Shown here piece after piece: positions 20,914-30,171 of a stretch of DNA of 64,000 bases. A program made the translations under genes and the position numbers. The notes beneath the pieces were generated by a model. That model was not told the DNA's origin and did not search any database. It worked only from the letters and a program-made list of their open reading frames with translations. The stretch spans positions 62,001 through 126,000 of the forward strand of contig NZ_APJI01000010.1 in NCBI RefSeq assembly GCF_000497575.1, written 5' to 3'. Numbering within the stretch: the stretch's first letter is position 1; every line of letters begins with the position of its first letter. Origin of the DNA: Afipia sp. OHSU_II-C1 (GTDB taxonomy: Bacteria; Pseudomonadota; Alphaproteobacteria; Rhizobiales; Xanthobacteraceae).

Positions 20914-22119
20914 ATGACATCCCAAATCGCGACCGGGGCAATGGCCGGACTACGCGTGGTCGATCTGACGCGCGTGCTCGGCGGTCCCTACTGCACGCAG
21001 ATTCTCGCAGACCACGGCGCGGATGTCGTGAAGGTCGAACCGCCGGCCGGTGACGAGACCCGTGACTGGGGCCCTCCGTTCCACGATGACGACGCGGCCT
21101 ATTTCATCGGCACCAACCGCAACAAGCGCTCGATCGCGCTCGACCTCGCATCGGAAGGCGGCCGCGCGGTGCTGATGAAAATGCTCGAGACCGCCGACGT
21201 CCTCACCGAAAATTTCAAGCCGGGAACGCTCGACAAATGGGGGATCGGAAATGATTTCCTGCGCGAGAAATTCCCGCGACTGATCCACTGCCGCATTTCC
21301 GGATTCGGCGCGGACGGACCGCATGGCGGACACCCCGGCTACGACGCGATCATTCAGTCCATGGTTGGCCTGATGGCTTCGACCGGATCGCCGCAGAGCG
21401 GTCCGACCCGCATCGGCGTCGCACTCGTCGACATGACGACAGGACTTTATGCCGCTGTCGGCATTCTGATGGCGCTGGCGGAACGCGCCAAGTCCGGCAA
21501 GGGTCAGTTCCTCGAGACCACGCTTTATGAAACCGGCCTCGCGATCATGCATCCGCACACCGCCAACTATTTCCTCCATGGCAAGCCTCCGGCGCTCACC
21601 GGCAACGAGCACCCGAACCTCGTTCCGTACGCGGTGTTTCCGGCGCGCGACGGCGACATCTTCATGGGGGTCGGCAATGACGGCACTTTCCGCAAGCTGA
21701 TGAAGGAGCTCGGCAAGCCCGAACTCGGCACCGATCCGCGCTTCGCGCGCAATCGCGACCGCATCGCGCATCGCGACGAGCTGCGCGCCGTGCTCGTCGA
21801 TATCCTGAAGGACGAGGACAGCGAGCCGCTGTGCCGCCGTCTGCTCGCGGCGGGCCTTCCGGCCGGTCCCGTGCAATCGATCGACAAGGCGCTGGCCAAC
21901 GAGCACACCAAGCATCGCGGCGATGTCATCGAAAAAGACTGGTACAAGGGCGTCGCCTCGCCGATCCGCTTCGATCGCACCAAGGCTTCGCTGCGTCATG
22001 TACCGCCAAAGTTCAGCGAACACACCGACACTGTGCTGGCCGAATTCGGCTACTCGGCGAAAGAGATCGCCGAGATGCGCGCTGCGGGCGTTGTGGCGGG
22101 CCCCGAACGCAAGCGTTGA
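20914..22119 (+). CDS. CaiB/BaiF (class III) CoA-transferase
   Basis: A 401-residue enzyme of the family moving CoA between carboxylic acids. The N-terminal signature VVDLTRVLGGPYCTQILADHGA, the KVEPPAGDETR block and GYDAIIQSMVGLMA with the likely catalytic aspartate are all visible. Members include formyl-CoA:oxalate CoA-transferase, succinyl-CoA:glutarate and carnitine CoA-transferases; the substrate cannot be chosen from sequence. It appears to be a single-gene unit with a GAAGG ribosome binding site upstream. No oxalyl-CoA decarboxylase is near. Confidence 0.9.
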   Translation: MTSQIATGAMAGLRVVDLTRVLGGPYCTQILADHGADVVKVEPPAGDETRDWGPPFHDDDAAYFIGTNRNKRSIALDLASEGGRAVLMKMLETADVLTENFKPGTLDKWGIGNDFLREKFPRLIHCRISGFGADGPHGGHPGYDAIIQSMVGLMASTGSPQSGPTRIGVALVDMTTGLYAAVGILMALAERAKSGKGQFLETTLYETGLAIMHPHTANYFLHGKPPALTGNEHPNLVPYAVFPARDGDIFMGVGNDGTFRKLMKELGKPELGTDPRFARNRDRIAHRDELRAVLVDILKDEDSEPLCRRLLAAGLPAGPVQSIDKALANEHTKHRGDVIEKDWYKGVASPIRFDRTKASLRHVPPKFSEHTDTVLAEFGYSAKEIAEMRAAGVVAGPERKR

Positions 22120-22129
22120 TACCGGGACC

Positions 22130-22153
22130 GGGCGCGCGGACTTCCGCGCGCCC
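22130..22153. repeat. Perfect GC-rich hairpin after the CoA-transferase gene
   Basis: GGGCGCGCGGA and TCCGCGCGCCC form an 11-bp stem with a 2-nt apex, 10 bp after the stop codon. There is no U-run; it probably protects or ends the transcript. Confidence 0.55.
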
Positions 22154-22205
22154 TCGAACTATGGCACCTTGATACCAGCCCACCCTGGTTGACAGGTCCG
22201 AGGAA

Positions 22206-23768
22206 ATGGCCGGCTCGTTTCATCTGCGTAGAACTGCGGCGGTCGCAGCTGCGTTGATTGCCTTGCTGCTTCTTGCCGGCGCAAACCCGGCCCTTGCTGA
22301 CAAGCGCGTGGCGCTGGTGATCGGCAATTCCGCTTACAAGAGCGTCGCCCCGCTTCCCAATCCCGCCAAGGATGCCGCCGCGATCGGCGCGATGCTGACC
22401 AAGGCAGGTTTCGAGGTTGTCGACGCCCGGGAAGATCTGCCGGTTGCCGACATGAAGCGCATGATCCGCGACTTCTCCGACAAGGTTCGCGATGCCGATA
22501 TCGCCGTCGTTTTCTATGCCGGTCATGGCATCGAGGTGGACGGGACGAACTACTTGATCCCCGTGGATGCCCGGCTTGAACGTGACATCGACGTGGAAGA
22601 TGAGACGGTGTCGCTCGATCGCATTGTGCGAATTCTCGATCCCGCCAAGAAACTGCGGCTCGTGATTCTGGATGCGTGCCGCGACAATCCCTTCGATCGC
22701 AGTATGAAGCGCAGCCTTTCCTCGCGCGCGGTCGAGCGAGGTCTCGCGAAGGTCGAACCGTCCAATCCGAACACCCTGATTGCCTATGCGGCCAAGGCCG
22801 GCTCCACAGCCTCGGACGGCGCAGGGAGCAACAGTCCGTTCACCACCGCTCTCCTTAAACAGCTTACCGTGCCGGGGCAGGATCTACGAAAATCGCTGGG
22901 TTACGTCCGCGACGACGTGATGAAGACCACCGGCAACAAGCAGGAGCCGTTCGTCTATGGCTCATTGGGCGGCGACGATGTGGTGCTGGTGCCGCCGTCG
23001 CCGACCAAGGCCGCCGTTCCGGCGCAGGTCGCGGCGCTCGATCCCAACTCGCAGTTGCGGCGCGACTACGAGCTCGCCGCGGCGATCAACACCAAACCCG
23101 CGTGGGACGCCTTCATCGGCAATTATCCGAAAGGGTTCTACGCCGACCTCGCGCGCGCCGCGCGCGCCAAACTCGATGCAACTCCGGCCAGCACGGTTGT
23201 CGCGAGCAGGCCGGCGGAAACACGCAATCCGCAACAGTCCCGCGACACCGCAACGATGTCGGGCTTTGACAATTACACCGGCCGCTCGTTCACACTGAAA
23301 TTCCTCGAGGGCCAGCAGGAAGTCTCGCCCAATCCCGGCTTCAAGCATGCTCAGCGGGAAATCGTGGCCTATGTGAAGTCGCCCGAGGAAATCGCCAGCA
23401 GCGCCGCCTATGTCCGCAAGAATCCGATGTTCAAGCCTCGGTTCGCTTTCGGCGCGCTCGGTGAGTTCAATCGCGGAATTCAGGTGACGTACAATCAAGG
23501 CCAGCTCAAGCAGCTCATTCTGGCGGGATCGCACCGGGTCATGACATCGATCACATCATTGGGGAGCACCTGCCAGGCCAGCGTGGCTTATGAGTTGATG
23601 CCGGGGAGGGACCATTTCGAGTTACGGAACGTCCGGAACGAGCCGGTCAACATCTCCGCGCTGACGTCCGAGGCCGTTTCCTGCAAGGTCACCAAGGGAG
23701 ACGCCGTGGGGGCTCCGCCGACTGCCGATGCATCGCCCGCCGCCAGGGACGACTCCCGCGCCAGATAG
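22206..23768 (+). CDS. Secreted caspase-like (peptidase C14) protein
   Basis: A 520-residue protein with a signal peptide (cleavage about ALA-DK, residue 32) and a caspase-like domain (about 33-265). The catalytic dyad is visible: H107 in VVFYAGHGIEV and C158 in LVILDACRDNPF. A short helical repeat follows (AWDAFIGNYPKGFYADLARA), then a Pro/Thr linker and a C-terminal region (about 355-500) I cannot assign. Such exported caspase homologues are common in alphaproteobacteria with poorly known targets. The start at 22206 is supported by AGGTCCGAGGAA and the signal peptide. Confidence 0.85.
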   Translation: MAGSFHLRRTAAVAAALIALLLLAGANPALADKRVALVIGNSAYKSVAPLPNPAKDAAAIGAMLTKAGFEVVDAREDLPVADMKRMIRDFSDKVRDADIAVVFYAGHGIEVDGTNYLIPVDARLERDIDVEDETVSLDRIVRILDPAKKLRLVILDACRDNPFDRSMKRSLSSRAVERGLAKVEPSNPNTLIAYAAKAGSTASDGAGSNSPFTTALLKQLTVPGQDLRKSLGYVRDDVMKTTGNKQEPFVYGSLGGDDVVLVPPSPTKAAVPAQVAALDPNSQLRRDYELAAAINTKPAWDAFIGNYPKGFYADLARAARAKLDATPASTVVASRPAETRNPQQSRDTATMSGFDNYTGRSFTLKFLEGQQEVSPNPGFKHAQREIVAYVKSPEEIASSAAYVRKNPMFKPRFAFGALGEFNRGIQVTYNQGQLKQLILAGSHRVMTSITSLGSTCQASVAYELMPGRDHFELRNVRNEPVNISALTSEAVSCKVTKGDAVGAPPTADASPAARDDSRAR

Positions 23769-23898
23769 CGTGTCGAAAGTTCAAGCCATTTAGGGCTTCC
23801 CTCCGGCGGCCCTCCCCGACTACCATTCTGCGTCACGTGCACGTCATCCGGCGCTGTTACCGCGCAACGATGATGACGGCTTCAGGGAGAAAATATCG

Positions 23899-25212
23899 AT
23901 GACAATCCGCCAGATGGGCTTTGGCCTGGCTGCTTCGACTCTTCTTGCTTTTGCAACGCCTGCGCAGGCAGTCACCGAGCTTCAGTGGTGGCACGCCATG
24001 ACCGGCGGCAACAACGACATCGTCAACAAGCTCGCAGCGGATTTCAACGCTTCGCAGAGCGACTACAAGGTGATCCCCTCCTTCAAGGGCAGCTATCCCG
24101 ACACCATGAATGCGGGCATTGCCGCGTTCCGCGCCGGAAACGCGCCCCATATCATTCAGGTGTTCGAGGTCGGCACCGCGACCATGATGAGCGCCACCGG
24201 CGCAATCAAGCCGGTCTACCAGCTCATGAAGGACGCGGGCGAGCCGTTCGATCCGAAAGCCTACCTGCCGGCGATTACCGGTTACTACTCGACAGCGAAG
24301 GGGGACATGCTGTCGTTTCCCTTCAACTCGTCGTCGATGGTGATGTGGGTCAATCTCGACGCGCTGAAAAAAGCCAACATTTCCGAAATCCCGAAAACCT
24401 GGCCTCAGGTGTTCGACGCAGCAAAGAAACTGAAAGCCGCCGGATACACCACCTGCGGATTTTCCAATGCGTGGGCGTCCTGGGCCCATATCGAGCAGTT
24501 TTCCGCCTGGCACAATGTTGCGATCGGCACCAAGGCGAATGGCCTCGACGGTTTCGACACCGTGCTCAAGTTCAACTCACCCCTGCACATCAAGCATCTG
24601 CAGAACCTGATCGATCTCCAAAAAGACAAGACCTACGACTATTCCGGCCGCGCCAATGCGAGCGAGAGCCGCTTCGGGTCCGGCGAATGTCCCCTCTTCC
24701 TGACGTCGTCGGGATACTACGCAACCGCCAAGGGCACTGCGAAGTTCGAGTTCACCTCGGCGCCGATGCCGTATTATCCGGATGTCGCCGGCGCGCCGCA
24801 GAACTCGATCATCGGCGGTGCATCGCTGTGGGTCATGGGCGGCAAGAAGCCCGACGAATACAAAGGCGTCGCCAAGTTCTTCGCCTTCCTGTCGGACACC
24901 AACCGTCAGGCGAAGCTGCATCAAGAGTCCGGCTATCTGCCGATCACCAAGGCTGCTTATGAAAAGACCAAGGCGGATGGCTTCTATGAGAAGAACCCGA
25001 CGCTGCAGACGCCGCTGAAGGAGCTCACCAACAAGGAGCCGACGGAGAATTCGCGCGGCCTCCGCTTCGGCAATATGGTGCAGATGCGCGACATCTGGGC
25101 GGAAGAACTTGAGGCCGCGCTCGCCGGCCAGAAGACCGCCAAGGATGCGCTCGATTCCGCCGTGAGCCGCGGCAACGCCATGCTGCGAACGTTCGAAAAA
25201 ACCGCGAAGTAA
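23899..25212 (+). CDS. ugpB: sn-Glycerol-3-phosphate ABC transporter substrate-binding protein
   Basis: A 437-residue periplasmic binding protein with a signal peptide cleaved about AQA-VT (residue 24). The mature start TELQWWHAMTGGNNDIVNKL and the IIQVFEVGTATMMSA block are typical of UgpB, which binds glycerol-3-phosphate or glycerophosphodiesters. It is the first gene of ugpBAEC. A hairpin between ugpB and ugpA probably protects the ugpB message so that binding protein exceeds permease. The ATG follows TTCAGGGAG. Confidence 0.94.
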   Translation: MTIRQMGFGLAASTLLAFATPAQAVTELQWWHAMTGGNNDIVNKLAADFNASQSDYKVIPSFKGSYPDTMNAGIAAFRAGNAPHIIQVFEVGTATMMSATGAIKPVYQLMKDAGEPFDPKAYLPAITGYYSTAKGDMLSFPFNSSSMVMWVNLDALKKANISEIPKTWPQVFDAAKKLKAAGYTTCGFSNAWASWAHIEQFSAWHNVAIGTKANGLDGFDTVLKFNSPLHIKHLQNLIDLQKDKTYDYSGRANASESRFGSGECPLFLTSSGYYATAKGTAKFEFTSAPMPYYPDVAGAPQNSIIGGASLWVMGGKKPDEYKGVAKFFAFLSDTNRQAKLHQESGYLPITKAAYEKTKADGFYEKNPTLQTPLKELTNKEPTENSRGLRFGNMVQMRDIWAEELEAALAGQKTAKDALDSAVSRGNAMLRTFEKTAK

Positions 25213-25244
25213 CTCTCCGTGCTCGTCCCAGCCTCAATGTCCAA

Positions 25245-25275
25245 CCCCTTCCCGCCGCACAAGCGGGGGAAGGGG
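25245..25275 (+). repeat. Intercistronic hairpin between ugpB and ugpA
   Basis: CCCCTTCCCGC pairs with GCGGGGGAAGGGG across a short loop. There is no U-run. Position after the binding-protein gene fits an mRNA-stabilising stem; sequence resembles the CCTCTCCCC-type dispersed repeats elsewhere in the window. Confidence 0.65.
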
Positions 25276-25287
25276 AGAGTCTCATGA

Positions 25288-26169
25288 ATGGAAAAATCGG
25301 TCACCTTCAACAACAAGCTACTGCCATATCTGCTGCTGACGCCGCAGCTCATCATTACTTTCGTATTCTTCTACTGGCCCGCCAGCCAGGCCGTTCTGCA
25401 GTCGTTCAAGCGCGAAGACGCGTTCGGCCTGTCCTCGGAATTTGTCGGCCTTGAGAACTACGAGACGCTGTTCGCACAGCCTGAATATTACAAGGCGATG
25501 TGGACGACCGCGGTGTTCTCGACCCTCGTCACCCTGCTGTCGCTCAGCATCGCTCTCTTGTTTGCAACCCAGGCCGACAAGAACCTGAAAGCAGCGCCGG
25601 CTTTCAAGACCCTTTTGATCTGGCCCTACGCCGTGGCGCCGGCGATCGCAGGCGTGCTCTGGATCTTCATGTTCCATCCTTCGCTCGGCACGCTGGCGCG
25701 TCCGCTGCGCGCTTTCGGCTTTGACTGGAATCCGCTGCTGAACGGCAACCACGCCATGACACTCGTCGTGATGGCCGCAGTCTGGAAGCAGATTTCCTAC
25801 AACTTCCTGTTCTTCCTTGCCGGGCTTCAGGCGATTCCGAAAAGCGTGCTGGAAGCCGCTGCCATCGACGGCTCCGGCCCGCTGCGCCGGTTCTGGACCA
25901 TCGTGTTTCCCTTGCTGTCGCCGACCATGTTCTTTTTGCTGGTCGTGAATGTCGTCTACGTCTTCTTCGACACGTTCGGCATCATTGATGCGGTCACGGT
26001 CGGCGGCCCGGCAGGGGCGACCACAACCATGGTCTACAAGGTCTATGCGGACGGACGGCTGGGCGGCGACCTTGGCGGATCGGCGGCGCAATCCGTGATT
26101 CTGATGGTGATCGTCATCGCGCTGACCGCCGTTCAGTTCCGCTACGTCGAGCGCAAGGTGCAGTACTGA
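25288..26169 (+). CDS. ugpA: sn-Glycerol-3-phosphate ABC transporter permease UgpA
   Basis: A 293-residue MalF-type permease with six helices. The EAA loop contacting the ATPase is visible as [20 protein letters not shown]. The [20 protein letters not shown] segment is typical of UgpA. An out-of-frame ATG at 25284 sits just ahead; the ATG at 25288 is the in-frame one, with GGGGAGAG upstream. Its TGA overlaps the ugpE ATG by one base. Confidence 0.94.
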   Translation: MEKSVTFNNKLLPYLLLTPQLIITFVFFYWPASQAVLQSFKREDAFGLSSEFVGLENYETLFAQPEYYKAMWTTAVFSTLVTLLSLSIALLFATQADKNLKAAPAFKTLLIWPYAVAPAIAGVLWIFMFHPSLGTLARPLRAFGFDWNPLLNGNHAMTLVVMAAVWKQISYNFLFFLAGLQAIPKSVLEAAAIDGSGPLRRFWTIVFPLLSPTMFFLLVVNVVYVFFDTFGIIDAVTVGGPAGATTTMVYKVYADGRLGGDLGGSAAQSVILMVIVIALTAVQFRYVERKVQY

Positions 26170-27017
26170 TGGTCGAGCATCGTCCGCTGCGCGATTTCAT
26201 CGCCTATGCCATCCTCACCTTCGGCATCTTCATTGTCGTATTCCCCGTCTATCTCGCGGTGATCGCCTCGACCCACGACGCAGCCACGGTGGTCAACGGG
26301 AACATGCCGATGTCCCCCGGCAGCCATACGCTGGAAAACTACTACCGCGCAATCTTTGTCGGCGGCTCGCGCACCAGCCGCGAGCCGGTCGGCCACATGC
26401 TGATGAATTCGTTCATCTCGGCGATCGGCATCGCCATCGGCAAGATCTGCATTTCGATCCTGTCCGCCTTCGCGGTGGTGTACTTCCGCTTTCCATTCCG
26501 CAAGACAGCGTTCTGGATCATCTTCGTCACCCTGATGCTGCCGGTCGAAGTCCGCATCTATCCGACCTACAAGGTAGTTGCCGACCTGCAGATGCTCGAC
26601 ACCTATGCCGGTCTGATCCTGCCGCTGATCGCGTCGGCCACCGGCACGCTGCTGTTCCGGCAATTCTTCATGACGATTCCCGAAGAGCTTCTGGAGGCGT
26701 CGAAGATCGACGGCGCGGGTCCGTTCCGCTTCTTCAAGGATACGCTGCTGCCGCTGTCGATCACCACCATCGCCGCGCTGTTCGTGATCCAGTTCATCTA
26801 TGGCTGGAATCAATATCTGTGGCCGCTGCTGATCACCACGCAGGACTCGATGCAGACCATTGTTACCGGCATCAAGAAAATGCTGACGACCACCGACGAA
26901 CTCGCCGAGTGGCAACTGGCGATGGCGACCGCGGTATTGGCAATGCTGCCGCCGGTAGCTGTGGTGATTCTGATGCAGAGACTGTTCGTGCGCGGTCTGG
27001 TCGAGACCGAGAAATAG
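26169..27017 (+). CDS. ugpE: sn-Glycerol-3-phosphate ABC transporter permease UgpE
   Basis: A 282-residue MalG-type permease with six helices and the EAA loop [19 protein letters not shown]. The [20 protein letters not shown] segment and the C-terminal [20 protein letters not shown] match UgpE. It overlaps ugpA by one base and is followed 10 bp later by ugpC. Confidence 0.94.
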   Translation: MVEHRPLRDFIAYAILTFGIFIVVFPVYLAVIASTHDAATVVNGNMPMSPGSHTLENYYRAIFVGGSRTSREPVGHMLMNSFISAIGIAIGKICISILSAFAVVYFRFPFRKTAFWIIFVTLMLPVEVRIYPTYKVVADLQMLDTYAGLILPLIASATGTLLFRQFFMTIPEELLEASKIDGAGPFRFFKDTLLPLSITTIAALFVIQFIYGWNQYLWPLLITTQDSMQTIVTGIKKMLTTTDELAEWQLAMATAVLAMLPPVAVVILMQRLFVRGLVETEK

Positions 27018-27027
27018 GAATCGAGAG

Positions 27028-28125
27028 ATGGCCAACGTCGTTCTGAACGATGTCCGGAAGACCTATCCCGGCGGAGTCGACGCCATCAAGGGCATCAACT
27101 TCGAGGTCGGCGACGGACAGTTCTGCGTGCTGGTCGGCCCCAGCGGATGCGGCAAGTCCACGCTGCTGCGCATGGTGGCGGGACTGGAGACCATCACCGG
27201 CGGCACCATCGACATCGGCGGCCGCGTGGTCAACGAGATCGAGCCGGCCGATCGCGACATCGCCATGGTGTTCCAGAACTACGCGCTCTATCCGCACATG
27301 ACCGTCTACAACAACATGGCCTATGGTCTGCGTAATCGCGGCATGCCGAAACCCGAGATCGACACCCGCGTCCGCGAGGCTGCGCAGATTCTCGAAATCA
27401 CGCCGATGCTCGACCGTAAGCCGCGGCAGTTGTCGGGCGGCCAGCGCCAGCGCGTCGCCATGGGCCGCGCCATCGTGCGGCAGCCGAAGGTATTCTTGTT
27501 CGACGAGCCGCTGTCGAATCTCGACGCCAAACTGCGTATCGCGATGCGGGTCGAAATCCGCAAGCTGCAACGCCGCCTCAAGACCACATCGATCTACGTC
27601 ACCCACGATCAGCTCGAGGCGATGACGCTCGCCGATATTCTGGTGGTGATGAACGGCGGCGTGGTCGAACAGATCGGCAAGCCGCTCGACATCTACCGCA
27701 AGCCCGCCACCACCTTTGTCGCCTCCTTCATCGGCGCGCCGCCGATGAACCTGTTGCCCGTGAACACAAACAACCTTGGCGGGCTGCTTGATGCATTGCA
27801 GATCAAGATCCCCGGTGACGCCATTCTCGGCGTGCGCCCGGAAGATTTCGCCATCGCCGGCGCGGCGCAGGGAGGGCTGGCGCTTGAACTCATGGTGGAC
27901 GCCATCGAACGGGTCGGTGCGGAAACGTTCGTCTACGGCACGAGGGCCCACGACCACGGTGGCTCAACCGTCAGCGCCAGGCCGGGCGAGCTGCCACCCG
28001 GGGAAATCATTGTCCGGCTGCCCGGAGAAGCTGCCCCCGCCATCGGCGAGCGAATCAAGGTTTCCGCAGCGCGGGACAAGCTGCACCTGTTCAGCGCCGA
28101 CGGCCGCAGTCGGCTGCCCGGCTAG
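27028..28125 (+). CDS. ugpC: sn-Glycerol-3-phosphate ABC transporter ATPase UgpC
   Basis: A 365-residue MalK-type ATPase. Walker A is GPSGCGKST, the signature [15 protein letters not shown], Walker [13 protein letters not shown], and the switch histidine lies in [15 protein letters not shown]-terminal regulatory TOBE region (about 235-365) contains [10 protein letters not shown]. It is the last gene of ugpBAEC. No glycerophosphodiesterase gene (ugpQ) follows. Confidence 0.95.
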   Translation: MANVVLNDVRKTYPGGVDAIKGINFEVGDGQFCVLVGPSGCGKSTLLRMVAGLETITGGTIDIGGRVVNEIEPADRDIAMVFQNYALYPHMTVYNNMAYGLRNRGMPKPEIDTRVREAAQILEITPMLDRKPRQLSGGQRQRVAMGRAIVRQPKVFLFDEPLSNLDAKLRIAMRVEIRKLQRRLKTTSIYVTHDQLEAMTLADILVVMNGGVVEQIGKPLDIYRKPATTFVASFIGAPPMNLLPVNTNNLGGLLDALQIKIPGDAILGVRPEDFAIAGAAQGGLALELMVDAIERVGAETFVYGTRAHDHGGSTVSARPGELPPGEIIVRLPGEAAPAIGERIKVSAARDKLHLFSADGRSRLPG

Positions 28126-28160
28126 CCGGATTTCTCCCTGTTTACGGGGAGTTAGAGGTT

Positions 28161-28191
28161 CTTGAACAACGCAGGCGACATCGCCATATTT
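28161..28191 (+). promoter_or_regulatory. Putative sigma-32 (RpoH) promoter of the first hsp20 gene
   Basis: CTTGAA (28161-28166), a 17-nt spacer, then CCATATTT (28184-28191) match the alphaproteobacterial RpoH promoter pattern (CTTG, about 17-18 nt, CyTATnT). The predicted transcript would start just before the hairpins of the ROSE leader, which supports the assignment. Confidence 0.65.
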
Positions 28192-28197
28192 GTTTCA

Positions 28198-28285
28198 ACC
28201 GGCAGGCCGCAAGGCTGCCGGGAACCCAGGAAGGGGTGCCGCAAGGGCTCCGACCCAAAGTCGCTTCGAGAGGACTTTGTGAATG
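28198..28285 (+). promoter_or_regulatory. ROSE-type RNA thermometer in the hsp20 leader
   Basis: The last hairpin before the ATG pairs AAAGUC (28257-28262) with GACUUU (28273-28278) and sequesters the Shine-Dalgarno AGGA (28271-28274) against UCGCU (28261-28265), leaving G63 of that numbering (28263) bulged. This U(U/C)GCU/AGGA pairing with a bulged G is the defining feature of ROSE elements in rhizobial small heat-shock genes. Upstream stem-loops are visible: CCGGCAG...CTGCCGG closed by GCAA, and a second with a GCAA loop. Melting on heat would free the ribosome binding site. Confidence 0.82.
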
Positions 28286-28708
28286 TCTCGTGTTCCTTCG
28301 CTATCGAGTCCGTTCCTTTTGGGATTCGACGAGATTGAGCGTGCGCTCGATCGCGTCGTGAAAGGCGCAGACGGTTATCCTCCTTACAACATCGAGCGGT
28401 GCGGCCGTGAAGAAGGCCAGCCCGAACGCTTGCGGATCACGCTGGCGGTCGCAGGATTTACCCGCGATCAACTTGATGTAACCACTGAGGAAAACCAGCT
28501 CGTGATCCGGGGCCGCCAGCAGGACGACAAGACCCGGCAATACATCCATCGCGGCATCGCCGCGCGTCATTTCCAGCGCACCTTCGTGCTGGCCGACGGG
28601 ATGTATGTCATCGGCGCAGACCTGAAGAACGGCCTGCTGTCGATCGATCTGGCTCGTCCCGAGCCTGAACGGGTCGTTAAGACGATAGCCATCAATGAGC
28701 ACGAATAA
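28283..28708 (+). CDS. Small heat shock protein, Hsp20 family
   Basis: A 141-residue Hsp20/IbpA-type chaperone that holds unfolding proteins. The alpha-crystallin domain runs about residues 30-125, with the start FDEIERALDRVV and YPPYNIERCG typical of the rhizobial class A proteins, and beta strands around LRITLAVAGFTRDQLDVT and GRQQDDK. It follows a sigma-32-like promoter and a ROSE thermometer, and is followed 50 bp later by DUF1150 with a shared terminator. Confidence 0.94.
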   Translation: MSRVPSLSSPFLLGFDEIERALDRVVKGADGYPPYNIERCGREEGQPERLRITLAVAGFTRDQLDVTTEENQLVIRGRQQDDKTRQYIHRGIAARHFQRTFVLADGMYVIGADLKNGLLSIDLARPEPERVVKTIAINEHE

Positions 28709-28758
28709 TGGAACGAGTAGCGGACTCGACCGCTTAACAACTGCAAGGAGTCGAGACC

Positions 28759-29022
28759 ATGACTGAAGGTAATGTTATCTTCGAACCCACCGTCTCTCTG
28801 GAGGCGCTGGCTACTTTGGGCGAAGGCCATATCGCCTACGTCAAACAGATTCGCTCGGAAGACGTGCCGGGACTTTTCCCGCAGGCGCCGCAGATCGCGC
28901 CCGGCCTGAAGCTGTTCGCGCTTCACGCCGCTGACGGCACGCCGATCATGTTGACCGACAGCCGCGAAGCGGCAATCGCGAATGCATGGAGCAACGAATT
29001 GGAGACCGTCAGCCTTCACTGA
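28759..29022 (+). CDS. DUF1150 family protein
   Basis: An 87-residue protein of the DUF1150 family, known from alphaproteobacteria and typically encoded beside hsp20. It contains ALATLGEGHIAYVKQIRSED and ends with a segment of the type DGTPIMLTDSREAAIANAW. No signal peptide. The shared operon suggests a stress-related accessory role, but no function is established. AAGGAG upstream of the ATG is a good ribosome binding site. Confidence 0.88.
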   Translation: MTEGNVIFEPTVSLEALATLGEGHIAYVKQIRSEDVPGLFPQAPQIAPGLKLFALHAADGTPIMLTDSREAAIANAWSNELETVSLH

Positions 29023-29064
29023 ACCGGCGCAAGCCGCGCAGTGACGCGACGATCGGAAACGAAG

Positions 29065-29097
29065 CGGCAGCGCGGCGAGCGCTGCCGTTTTTGTTTG
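29065..29097 (+). terminator. Rho-independent terminator of the hsp20-DUF1150 operon
   Basis: CGGCAGCGC and GCGCTGCCG form a 9-bp stem with loop GGCGA, followed by TTTTTGTTTG. Confidence 0.92.
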
Positions 29098-29195
29098 TTG
29101 CTACACGCCCTTTGTCGGACCGAGCTGCCATCGTCACGAAACCGGACAATCTCGCAGGTCTGCTGCGTAACACCGCCGTGGCAACAGCTCCCTTT

Positions 29196-29387
29196 TTAGC
29201 CTGCTTGATGACCGGTTTTCCAGACCGACTCGATCAGTGCCCCCAGCTCCTCTTCTTCCTTTGCTAACCGAGATTGTAATAGCTCCCTTTCGGAGGGTGA
29301 AAGGCTTCGCGACCTGAGCAAGAATTTGTAGTGGCCGATGACCTTTTGATGGCCTCGCACCAAGTAGTCGTGGACGCTGCCGGCCAT
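29196..29387 (-). CDS. Small hypothetical protein, helical, paralogue of the upstream small gene
   Basis: A 63-residue predicted all-helical, charged protein containing HYKFLLRSRSLSPSERELL and KEEEELGALIESVW. It shares a pattern (RxLL, then SP/TEIER, then RLxxEE/Q) with the gene directly upstream, so the two look like diverged duplicates. It starts 10 bp after that gene's stop codon, implying one transcript. No known domain is recognised. Coding potential is inferred from the paralogy and spacing. Confidence 0.6.
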   Translation of the reverse strand: MAGSVHDYLVRGHQKVIGHYKFLLRSRSLSPSERELLQSRLAKEEEELGALIESVWKTGHQAG

Positions 29388-29397
29388 AGCCCACCAA

Positions 29398-29625
29398 TTA
29401 AAGGGAAGCCGCGATAGTTTTCTCTGATCTCGAAGGTCCGATGGGCAGAGGAAATGTCTCGTCGGTCAGTTTCGCCAACGCATCCTGCTCTTCGGATAAT
29501 CGCTTCAGCACAAAGCAACGCTCTATCTCGGTGAGCTCTGTCTTCAGCAAGCGACGATATCGCTGAACGTTGCTGGCCCGCGCTCGTATGCGGGCAAGTT
29601 TTTCATCAACCATCATCGTCGACAC
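29398..29625 (-). CDS. Small hypothetical protein with heptad-like helices
   Basis: A 75-residue protein with ARIRARASNVQRYRRLLKTE and LTEIERCFVLKRLSEEQDAL, consistent with a short helical hairpin or coiled coil. It starts with GTG at 29625, preceded by GGAGGA at ideal spacing; ATG codons 9 and 12 bp inside have poor spacing. Similar short proteins are, as I recall, frequent in Bradyrhizobium. It lies between two Hsp20 genes and is followed by its paralogue at 29196-29387. Function unknown. Confidence 0.7.
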   Translation of the reverse strand: MSTMMVDEKLARIRARASNVQRYRRLLKTELTEIERCFVLKRLSEEQDALAKLTDETFPLPIGPSRSEKTIAASL

Positions 29626-29718
29626 GACGGTCCTCCATCTTTCCTTTCGTTTGAGAGAAGCGGACCCCGCCAGTTCAAACCAGCGGGGACCACATCGGAC
29701 TAAAAGAGCGGCCCGGAG

Positions 29719-30171
29719 TTATGCGGCGGCCTTTGAGTCGAGTTGTTGAATATTTGAAATGCCGTTGATGGCGATCCGCCGAGGCTTCATCGCTTCCGGG
29801 ATCTCCCGGACCAGTTCAATGCGCAGAAGCCCGTTGTCGAAGGACGCGTTTCTTACCTGCACGTAGTCTGCGAGGTTGAACTGTCGGCGGAAATGGCGCT
29901 CGGAAATCCCTTGGTAGAGATACTCGCGCTTTTCGTCCGTTTTCCGTCCTTCAATGGTGAGCACATTCTGCTCGGCTGTCACATTGATCTCGTCGGGGCG
30001 GAAACCCGCCAACGCCAAGGAGATCTGGTACTGATCATCGCCCAGTCTCTCAATGTTATACGGCGGGTAATGAGCCTCAGCCTGCTGCTGCGCAGCATCG
30101 ACGAGGTCAAACAGACGATCGAAGCCGATAGATGATCGCCAGAACGGGGTGAAGTCGTAAGAAGTTCTCAT
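29719..30171 (-). CDS. Small heat shock protein, Hsp20 family (second copy)
   Basis: A 150-residue Hsp20 chaperone with an alpha-crystallin domain about residues 35-135. It opens MRTSYDFTPFWRSSIGFDR, the class A rhizobial type, and contains YPPYNIERLGDDQYQISLAL and a C-terminal RRIAI (IxI-like) motif near residue 137. The frame is open to 30219, but the ATG at 30171 follows GGAGGA and lies next to a ROSE hairpin. It is clearly paralogous to the 28283 gene, yet diverged enough not to be a recent copy. Confidence 0.93.
   Translation of the reverse strand: MRTSYDFTPFWRSSIGFDRLFDLVDAAQQQAEAHYPPYNIERLGDDQYQISLALAGFRPDEINVTAEQNVLTIEGRKTDEKREYLYQGISERHFRRQFNLADYVQVRNASFDNGLLRIELVREIPEAMKPRRIAINGISNIQQLDSKAAA

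Noticed and set aside
22130-22153. Intrinsic terminator after the CoA-transferase
   Set aside because: The hairpin is strong but has no U-run, so it is listed as a repeat rather than a terminator.
23769-23898. Possible Pho box upstream of ugpB
   Set aside because: CTGTTACCGCGCAACGAT only partly matches CTGTCAT direct repeats; phosphate control is plausible from the family but not supported by the site.
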